DNA of 64,000 bases from Mycolicibacterium anyangense (lineage in GTDB: Bacteria; Actinomycetota; Actinomycetes; Mycobacteriales; Mycobacteriaceae): contig NZ_AP022620.1 of the NCBI RefSeq assembly GCF_010731855.1, forward strand, positions 3,162,001 to 3,226,000, written 5' to 3'. How positions within the stretch are numbered: position 1 is the stretch's first letter; the number at the start of each line of letters is the position of its first letter. The position numbers and the translations under genes are program-made. Below are positions 57,608 to 64,000 of the stretch, in pieces. The notes beneath the pieces were generated by a model that ran no database searches, was not told the DNA's origin, and was given only the letters and a program-made list of their open reading frames with translations.

Positions 57608-59866
57608 ATGACAGAACCCTCCGCTCCGGCCGCGCCGCCGCTGGGTGCCTGGCTGGCTGAGCTGTCCGACGAGCGGGTGATCCGCCTGCTGGAACTGCGT
57701 CCGGACCTCGCCCAGCCTGCGCCGGGCAGCATCGCGGCCCTGGCTGCCCGGGCCGCAGCCCGGCAGTCGGTGAAGGCCGCCACCGATGAGCTGGACTTCC
57801 TGCACTTGGCGGTGCTCGACGCCCTGCTGGTGCTGCATGCCGAGGCTGCGGCCGTGCCGGTGGCCAAACTCCTCGCGCTGATCGGCGACCGCGCCGCCGA
57901 GTCCGCCGTGCTGGCCGCCCTCGACGGCCTGCGGGAGCGCGTCCTGGCGTGGGGAGACACCGCAGTGCGGGTCTCGGCGGAGGCTTCCGCGGGCCTGCCC
58001 TGGTATCCCGGACAGGCGATTCTCGAAGACACCACCCGGTCGGCCGACGAGATCGCCGCCGCCATCGACGGCCTCGACGAGCCACAGCGCGACTTGGTGG
58101 AGCGGCTGGTGACCGGATCGCCGGTGGGCCGTACCCGCGATGCCGCTCCGGGGGCCCCACCGGACCGGCCGGTGCCGCGGTTGCTGGCCGCCGGCCTGTT
58201 GCGCCAGCTCGACGAGGACACCGTGATCCTGCCGCGTCAGGTCGGCCAGGTGCTGCGCGGCGAGTTGCCCGGCCCGCGGCACCTCGTGCCACCGGACCCG
58301 GTGGTCACCACCACGACCGCGGCCGACGCGGACGCCTCGGCGGCCGGCGAGGTGCTGGACCTGCTCCGCGAGATCGAGCTCGTGCTGGAAACCCTTTCCG
58401 CCACACCGGTTCCCGAGCTGCGCAGCGGCGGCCTCGGCGTGCGCGAGGCGAAGAAGCTGACCAAGCTGACCGGTATCGACGAACAGCGGCTCGGCCTCAT
58501 CCTCGAGGTGTCGGCCGCAGCCGGGCTGATCGCCAGTGGCACGCCGGACCCGGAGCCGCCGGACGGCGCGGGCCTGTATTGGGCGCCGACGGTAGCCGCC
58601 GACCGGTTCCTGGAAACGGCGACCGCCGAGCGCTGGTACCTGCTGGCCAGCACCTGGCTGGATCTGCCGGCCCGGCCGGGTCTGATCGGCAGCCGCGGCC
58701 AGGACGGCAAACCCTATGCCGCACTGTCGGATTCGCTGTACTCGACCGCGGCACCGCTGGATCGCCGGCTGCTGCTCGGCGCGCTGGCCGATCTTTCCCC
58801 CGGTGCGGGCGTGGACGCCGAACACGCCTCGGAGTTGCTGATCTGGCTCCGGCCACGGTGGGCGGCACGCCTGCAGCCCGACCCGGTAGCCCACCTGCTC
58901 GACGAGGCCCACTCGCTCGGTTTTGTCGGCCGCGGCGCCCTGAGCACACCGGCGCGCGCGCTGCTGAGTCGCGGCGAGAAGGCCGCGATCGAGGCGATGG
59001 CCACCGTGCTGCCCGCACCGATCGACCACTTCCTGCTCCAGGCCGACCTGACAGTGGTGGTCCCCGGTCCGCTGCAACGCGAACTGGCCGACGAACTGGC
59101 CGCCGTGGCCACCGTCGAATCAGCAGGTGCGGCGATGGTCTACCGGGTCAGCGAGCAGTCGATCCGGCACGCACTGGACACCGGCCGCACCGCAGGCGCC
59201 CTGCACACCTTCTTCGAGAGTCATTCCAAAACCCCTGTCCCCCAAGGGCTTACCTATCTGATCAATGACGTAGCCCGCCGGCACGGCCAGCTGCGGGTGG
59301 GGATGGCGTCGTCGTTCGTCCGCTGCGAGGACCCTGCGTTGCTCGCCAGCGCGGTAGCCGCCCCAGCCCTGGCGCACCTGGAGGTGCGGCTGCTGGCTCC
59401 GACGGTCGCGGTATCCCAGGCACCCATCAACGAGATGCTGGCCGGGTTGCGCGCGGCCGGCTTCGCCCCCGCCGCCGAGGACTCGACGGGCGCGATCGTC
59501 GACATCCGCCAGCGCGGCGCACGGGTGCCCGCGCCGCAGCAGCGCCGGGTGTTCCGGTCGCTGCCCAAGCCGAGCGCCGAAACGCTGGCCGCGGTGGTCG
59601 GGATGCTGCGCCGGGTGGACTCGCTGCCGTTCGCCAACGTGCGCCTCGACCCGGCCGTCGCGATGGCGCTGTTGCAGCAGGCCGCCGTCGAACACAAGGA
59701 CGTGGTGATCGGTTACGTCGACGCCGCCGGGGTGGCCACCCAGCGGGTGGTGCGCCCGTTGGGCGTCAACGGCGGGCAGTTGGTGGCCTGGGACGAGACG
59801 CAGGGACGGCCGCGGGAGTTCGCCGTGCATCGCGTCACATCGGTGATGTCGGCGGACGCCGGATAA
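57608..59866 (+). CDS. Helicase-associated domain protein (Rv0862c-like)
   Basis: The 752-residue protein lacks helicase ATPase motifs. Its N-terminal 350 residues are helical and winged-helix-like ([40 protein letters not shown]). The C-terminal 300 residues include [20 protein letters not shown] and [20 protein letters not shown], the helicase_C_3 pattern resembling the N-domain of XPB. It ends with a small beta module ([35 protein letters not shown]) that looks WYL-like. It corresponds to Rv0862c. The XPB helicase gene follows 42 bases later, so the two may form a complex. Confidence 0.85.
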   Translation: MTEPSAPAAPPLGAWLAELSDERVIRLLELRPDLAQPAPGSIAALAARAAARQSVKAATDELDFLHLAVLDALLVLHAEAAAVPVAKLLALIGDRAAESAVLAALDGLRERVLAWGDTAVRVSAEASAGLPWYPGQAILEDTTRSADEIAAAIDGLDEPQRDLVERLVTGSPVGRTRDAAPGAPPDRPVPRLLAAGLLRQLDEDTVILPRQVGQVLRGELPGPRHLVPPDPVVTTTTAADADASAAGEVLDLLREIELVLETLSATPVPELRSGGLGVREAKKLTKLTGIDEQRLGLILEVSAAAGLIASGTPDPEPPDGAGLYWAPTVAADRFLETATAERWYLLASTWLDLPARPGLIGSRGQDGKPYAALSDSLYSTAAPLDRRLLLGALADLSPGAGVDAEHASELLIWLRPRWAARLQPDPVAHLLDEAHSLGFVGRGALSTPARALLSRGEKAAIEAMATVLPAPIDHFLLQADLTVVVPGPLQRELADELAAVATVESAGAAMVYRVSEQSIRHALDTGRTAGALHTFFESHSKTPVPQGLTYLINDVARRHGQLRVGMASSFVRCEDPALLASAVAAPALAHLEVRLLAPTVAVSQAPINEMLAGLRAAGFAPAAEDSTGAIVDIRQRGARVPAPQQRRVFRSLPKPSAETLAAVVGMLRRVDSLPFANVRLDPAVAMALLQQAAVEHKDVVIGYVDAAGVATQRVVRPLGVNGGQLVAWDETQGRPREFAVHRVTSVMSADAG

Positions 59867-59908
59867 TGGAGTCATGACCTTCCCTCAAGAAGCGAAGGCG
59901 GATCGCCC

Positions 59909-61558
59909 ATGAGCGACGGCCCCCTGATCGTGCAGTCCGACAAGACGGTGCTGCTCGAGGTCGACCATGAGCAGGCCGGCGCCGCACGTGCGGCCATCGC
60001 CCCGTTCGCCGAACTCGAACGCGCACCCGAGCACGTCCACACCTATCGCATCACCCCACTGGCCTTGTGGAACGCCCGTGCAGCCGGCCACGACGCCGAG
60101 CAGGTGGTCGACGCCCTGGTCAGCTTCTCCCGCTACGCCGTGCCGCAGCCGCTGCTGGTCGACATCGTCGACACGATGGCCCGCTACGGCCGCCTGCAAC
60201 TGGTCAAGCATCCGGCGCACGGCCTGACGCTGGTCAGCCTGGACCGGGCGGTGCTCGAAGAGGTCCTGCGCAACAAGAAGATCACCCCGATGCTGGGTGC
60301 CCGCCTCGACGACGACACCGTCATCGTGCATCCCAGCGAGCGCGGCCGGGTCAAGCAGATGCTGCTCAAGATCGGCTGGCCTGCCGAGGACCTGGCCGGC
60401 TATGTCAACGGCGAGGCCCACCCGATCACCCTGGAGCAGGACGGCTGGGAGCTGCGTGACTACCAGGAGATGGCGGCCGAGTCGTTCTGGGCCGGCGGCT
60501 CGGGTGTGGTGGTCCTGCCGTGTGGTGCGGGTAAGACGCTGGTCGGCGCCGCGGCGATGGCCAAGGCGGGCGCGACCACCCTGATCCTGGTCACCAACAC
60601 CGTCGCGGGACGGCAGTGGAAGCGGGAGCTGATCGCCCGCACCTCGCTGACCGAAGAGGAGATCGGTGAATACTCCGGTGAGCGCAAGGAGATTCGGCCG
60701 GTCACCATTGCCACCTACCAGGTGATCACCCGACGCACCAAAGGCGAGTACCGGCACCTGGAGCTGTTCGACAGCCGGGACTGGGGCCTGATCATCTACG
60801 ACGAGGTGCACCTGCTGCCCGCTCCGGTTTTCCGGATGACCGCGGATCTGCAGTCGCGGCGCCGGCTCGGACTGACGGCCACCTTGATCCGCGAGGACGG
60901 CCGCGAAGGCGACGTGTTCAGCCTGATCGGCCCGAAGCGCTACGACGCACCGTGGAAGGACATCGAGGCCCAGGGCTGGATCGCACCCGCCGAATGCGTC
61001 GAGGTCCGGGTGACGATGACGGATAACGAGCGCATGCTCTACGCCGTCGCCGAGCCCGAGGAACGCTACAAGCTGTGTTCGACGGCGCACTCGAAGATCG
61101 CCGTCGTCAAGTCGATCCTGGCCCGCCATCCCGGCGAGCCGACGCTGGTGATCGGGGCGTATCTGGACCAGCTCGACGAACTCGGCACCCAACTCGACGC
61201 GCCGGTGATCCAGGGCTCGACGAAGAACGCCGAGCGCGAGGCGCTGTTCGAGGCGTTCCGCCGCGGTGAGATCAAGACCCTGGTGGTCTCGAAGGTGGCC
61301 AACTTCTCGATCGATTTGCCGGAAGCCTCAGTGGCCGTTCAGGTTTCGGGCACCTTCGGATCACGCCAGGAGGAGGCACAGCGGCTGGGCCGGCTGTTGC
61401 GCCCCAAGCATGACGGCGGCGGCGCGGTGTTCTATTCGGTGGTCTCCCGCGACAGTCTCGATGCCGAGTACGCCGCGCATCGGCAGCGTTTCCTGGCCGA
61501 GCAGGGTTACGGTTACGTCATCACCGACGCCGACGATCTACTCGGCCCGGCGATCTGA
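59909..61558 (+). CDS. XPB/Ssl2-type DNA helicase (Rv0861c-like)
   Basis: The 549-residue superfamily 2 helicase has an N-terminal XPB-type domain (about 1-160: VHTYRITPLALWNARAAGHD), Walker A VVLPCGAGKTLVG (Lys near 209), DEVH at 298 in WGLIIYDEVHLLPAP, motif III LGLTATLIREDGREGDV and C-terminal motifs VVSKVANFSIDLPEASVAVQ and RQEEAQRLGRLLRPK. RED is present in LIREDG. It unwinds DNA 3' to 5', and a role in repair is assumed from eukaryotic XPB. It matches Rv0861c (about 542 residues). Confidence 0.93.
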   Translation: MSDGPLIVQSDKTVLLEVDHEQAGAARAAIAPFAELERAPEHVHTYRITPLALWNARAAGHDAEQVVDALVSFSRYAVPQPLLVDIVDTMARYGRLQLVKHPAHGLTLVSLDRAVLEEVLRNKKITPMLGARLDDDTVIVHPSERGRVKQMLLKIGWPAEDLAGYVNGEAHPITLEQDGWELRDYQEMAAESFWAGGSGVVVLPCGAGKTLVGAAAMAKAGATTLILVTNTVAGRQWKRELIARTSLTEEEIGEYSGERKEIRPVTIATYQVITRRTKGEYRHLELFDSRDWGLIIYDEVHLLPAPVFRMTADLQSRRRLGLTATLIREDGREGDVFSLIGPKRYDAPWKDIEAQGWIAPAECVEVRVTMTDNERMLYAVAEPEERYKLCSTAHSKIAVVKSILARHPGEPTLVIGAYLDQLDELGTQLDAPVIQGSTKNAEREALFEAFRRGEIKTLVVSKVANFSIDLPEASVAVQVSGTFGSRQEEAQRLGRLLRPKHDGGGAVFYSVVSRDSLDAEYAAHRQRFLAEQGYGYVITDADDLLGPAI

Positions 61559-61652
61559 GTCCGTTCTCCAACACCCCTGCCATCCGGCGGTGAACGGCGC
61601 CCGAGCGGGATAGTCTTCGCACTAATTGTTGGCGTTGTCAATTGGGGGTGCC

Positions 61653-63419
61653 GTGAGAGCAGCAAGCGTCATCGGTCGGGTCGGTGGTCTGGCGGTCGCC
61701 CTGGGGATCGGCGCCGGTATCGGCGCCGCCGCGCTCGGCGGGTCCGCGGTGGCCTGGGCGGATGCTTCGGATTCGTCGGCCGCCCACGCCTCCTCGGCGC
61801 GCTCGACGGCCACCCATGCCGGGCCGAAGGCCGCCGCCACGCACAAGGCACAACCGGCCGTCGTCTCCCCCGCTGCCGTCTCCGCGAGGGCCATCTCCGC
61901 TCTTCCCGCCAGCGTCACCACCGCCGTCCGGGATTCCTCGAGCGGCGGCAGCCCGGCGGCACCGACCCAACCGGCAACGGACCTGACCGTGCTGGCCTAC
62001 ACCCGGCGCGAGCTCACCAGCACCGCGCACTCCGCGCGCACCACGCTGCCGGCTGCGTCCGCGGCACTGCAAACCCCGACACTGCAGAGCACGGGGGCGC
62101 CCGCCGCCGCGGCGCAGAACATCGGGATCATCATGGGGCCCAGCGGCGTGCCGGTGCCCACTGAGAACTACATCCTGAAGGTCTACCAGCTCTATGTTCA
62201 GCCCAACAGCCCGAACGGGACCATTCCCATCGAACTCACCACGCCGGAGGGGTTGTACCCCATCACCGGCGTGAAGAGCCTGCCGCTGAACATCTCGGTG
62301 ACCCAGGGCATCGCGAGCCTGCAGACTCAGATCGACCAGCAGATCGTCCAGCAGAACTCGATGACGATCTTCGGCTACTCACAGAGCGCCATCATCTCGT
62401 CGCTCATCATGAACACCGAGCCGACCAGCGAACCGATCAACTTCGTCCTGGTCGGCAACGAGATGAACCCGAACGGCGGCTTCCTGTCCCGGTTCCCCGG
62501 CCTGACCCTGCCGAGCCTGGGCCTGACCTTCTACGGCGCCACACCCAACGACCGCTTCCCGGTCGTCAACTACACCCAGGAGTACGACGGCTTCGCCGAT
62601 TTCCCCAAGTACCCGCTGAACTTCCTGGCCGACCTCAACGCCGGGCTGGGCATCGTGTTCGTCCACACCAAGTACGCCGACCTCACCCAGCAGCAGGTAG
62701 ATCAGGCCATCCTGTTGCCGAGCAGCTCTCCCACCCAGAAGTACTACATCATCCCGACCCAGAATCTGCCGCTGCTCGAGCCGCTGCGCCTGATACCGCT
62801 GATCGGCAATCCGCTGGCCGACCTGCTGCAGCCGGCGTTGAAGGTGATCGTCAACCTCGGCTACGGCAGCGATCCTTACCAGGGCTGGTCGAGCGACGGG
62901 TTCGCCGACCAGCTGCACCCGTTCGAATTCCTGCCGAACATCGACGTCGGTGAGGTGGTCGGGGCCCTCGTCGCCGGCGTCCAGCAGGGCATCCACGACT
63001 TCGTCGCGGACTTCCAGCCCGGTGGCTCCTTCTGGCAGGAAATGAGTTCCATCCACCTGCCCACCCTCGGCCCGATCGCCCTGCCCACGACACCCGATGG
63101 CATCATCACCGCGATCCAGAACGTGACGACCTCGGTGGCGTCGGCGATCTCGAACGCCGCTGCGTCGCTGTATGCGGCACTGCTGCCGACGGCCGACATC
63201 GTCAATGCCATCGTGACCATGCTGCCGGCCTACAACGTGACGTTGTTCCTCGACGGCATCCAGCAGGCGATCCACGGCGATCCGATCAACGGACTCCTCA
63301 ACGCCTTCGGTCGCCCCCTTGCCGCCGATGTCGGGCTGGTGACCACCGCCGGGCTGATCGAGTTCCTGGTCGTCGCCCAGGCCATCGCCGGTGTCTTCGG
63401 CGTCCCGGCCAGCACGTAG
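61653..63419 (+). CDS. Secreted PE-PPE-domain serine hydrolase
   Basis: The product is 588 residues from a GTG at 61653 with GGGGG upstream. A signal peptide (GLAVALGIGAGIGAAALGGS, cleavage near AWA-DAS) is followed by an Ala/Ser/Thr/Pro-rich spacer to about 140. The PE-PPE hydrolase domain (about 150-390) has the nucleophile elbow FGYSQSA with Ser243, plus LVGNEMNPNGGFLSRFPGL and LPSLGLTFYGATPNDRFPVV. It has no PE or PPE N-terminal helices. Characterised members of this fold act as esterases or in trehalose lipid assembly. A C-terminal hydrophobic region may hold it in the envelope. Confidence 0.85.
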   Translation: MRAASVIGRVGGLAVALGIGAGIGAAALGGSAVAWADASDSSAAHASSARSTATHAGPKAAATHKAQPAVVSPAAVSARAISALPASVTTAVRDSSSGGSPAAPTQPATDLTVLAYTRRELTSTAHSARTTLPAASAALQTPTLQSTGAPAAAAQNIGIIMGPSGVPVPTENYILKVYQLYVQPNSPNGTIPIELTTPEGLYPITGVKSLPLNISVTQGIASLQTQIDQQIVQQNSMTIFGYSQSAIISSLIMNTEPTSEPINFVLVGNEMNPNGGFLSRFPGLTLPSLGLTFYGATPNDRFPVVNYTQEYDGFADFPKYPLNFLADLNAGLGIVFVHTKYADLTQQQVDQAILLPSSSPTQKYYIIPTQNLPLLEPLRLIPLIGNPLADLLQPALKVIVNLGYGSDPYQGWSSDGFADQLHPFEFLPNIDVGEVVGALVAGVQQGIHDFVADFQPGGSFWQEMSSIHLPTLGPIALPTTPDGIITAIQNVTTSVASAISNAAASLYAALLPTADIVNAIVTMLPAYNVTLFLDGIQQAIHGDPINGLLNAFGRPLAADVGLVTTAGLIEFLVVAQAIAGVFGVPAST

Positions 63420-63426
63420 GGCCGCC

Positions 63427-64000
63427 TCAGGCGAGAGCGGGGATCACCTCACGCTCGAACAGCTCGATACCGGAGCGGTCGTACGCGGCCTCCGGGAAGT
63501 AGCAGATGACGTACTCGCAGCCCAGGTTCCGCAGGTTCGTCAGGCTCTCCACCACCTGCTCAGGCGTGCCGGCCGCCGAACCCGGTGCGCTGAACATCGA
63601 CAGCATCGCATCGGCGGCGCCGTCGCCACAGCTGCCCGCCAGCCGGTCGCGCACCCGCCCGATCCGCTGCTGCACATCGGACTCGCTGGTGCCAAGGATC
63701 GCGTTGACGTTCGCCGACCGCACGATGGCGCCGAAATCGGTGCCGACCTCGCGACAATGCGCCGCGAGGATGTCGGACTTGCTCTTGAACCCTGCAGGCT
63801 CGGCGGTGAAGTTGGTGTACTGGGCGTACTTCGCCGCGATCTTCAGCGTCACCTTCTCGCCGCCGCCGGCGATCCACAACGGAATTCCGTTCTGCTGCAA
63901 CGGCTTCGGCGCCACAATCGCGCCGTCGACCTGGTAGTGCTTGCCCTCGAAGCTCACCCGACCGTCGCGCCAGGCGTCGCGCATGATCTGCACGCCCTCG
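63427..64000 (-). CDS. LLM-class (luciferase-like) oxidoreductase, 5' end outside the window
   Basis: About 191 C-terminal residues are visible and the frame is open at the right edge. GVQIMRDAWRDGRVSFEGKH, VAPKPLQQNGIPLWIAGGGE and LRNLGCEYVICYFPEAAYD are typical of bacterial luciferase-like F420- or FMN-dependent oxidoreductases. The mycobacterial members mostly use F420. It lies 7 bases beyond the convergent PE-PPE gene. Substrate is unknown. Confidence 0.85.
   Translation of the reverse strand, partial: EGVQIMRDAWRDGRVSFEGKHYQVDGAIVAPKPLQQNGIPLWIAGGGEKVTLKIAAKYAQYTNFTAEPAGFKSKSDILAAHCREVGTDFGAIVRSANVNAILGTSESDVQQRIGRVRDRLAGSCGDGAADAMLSMFSAPGSAAGTPEQVVESLTNLRNLGCEYVICYFPEAAYDRSGIELFEREVIPALA

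Overview
The window is high-GC, gene-dense DNA from a mycobacterium, most likely a fast-growing Mycolicibacterium-type species. The evidence is a run of mycobacterial signature genes: prrA-prrB, ompATb/arfABC, echA6, ctpE, rpfA with its c-di-AMP riboswitch, sepH, gltA2/citA, and moaA2/D2/E2/C with mog. From memory of M. tuberculosis H37Rv, much of the window follows the order Rv0861c to Rv0910 in inverted orientation. Several blocks differ from that order. No alignment could be run, so family and synteny statements rest on recalled sequences and visible motifs.

Region 1 (1-7000) holds a cupin fragment, a DUF849/BKACE enzyme and a TrkA-type potassium channel. Next comes a dormancy-type locus: a universal stress protein divergent from a DevR/DevS two-component pair, with a good DosR box between them. 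Two small proteins follow. Region 2 (6959-15057) is a six-gene minus-strand operon running echA6, metallo-hydrolase, serine-hydrolase lipoprotein, ctpE, Rv0909-like antitoxin, Rv0910-like SRPBCC protein. It is divergent from accD3 across only 34 bases. Region 3 (15133-23548) has a heterodimeric ABC exporter pair, PrrA/PrrB, the arfA-arfB-arfC operon and an FKBP isomerase.

Region 4 (23569-30170) is the main accessory island. A small-molecule kinase, two SDR dehydrogenases and a UTRA-type GntR regulator lie opposite an APC permease and a class III aminotransferase-fold enzyme. This looks like uptake, phosphorylation and phospho-lyase cleavage of an amino alcohol. A near-identical 14-base motif occurs twice in the divergent promoter region. 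Region 5 (30195-39129) has a MarR-controlled drug exporter, citrate synthase gltA2, a TetR/MFS pair, pdxH with an odd repeat near its C-terminus, the second citrate synthase citA, and a KgtP-like permease.

Region 6 (39321-52008) has a glyoxalase-fold protein, ferredoxin reductase fprB behind an AurF-like diiron oxygenase, serC, sepH, an rRNA methyltransferase with a MarR gene, several DUF proteins (2537, 2530, 3027, 2771), an MFS protein, an unrecognised membrane protein and a glutathionyl-hydroquinone-reductase-type protein. Region 7 (52062-64000) has cspB, yccF, molybdenum cofactor genes flanking rpfA, a helicase-associated protein with an XPB helicase, a secreted PE-PPE-domain hydrolase and a partial LLM (luciferase-like) oxidoreductase.

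I found no rRNA, tRNA, CRISPR array, insertion sequence or obvious pseudogene. The only gene-free stretch above 300 bases is 54351-54791, the rpfA leader.
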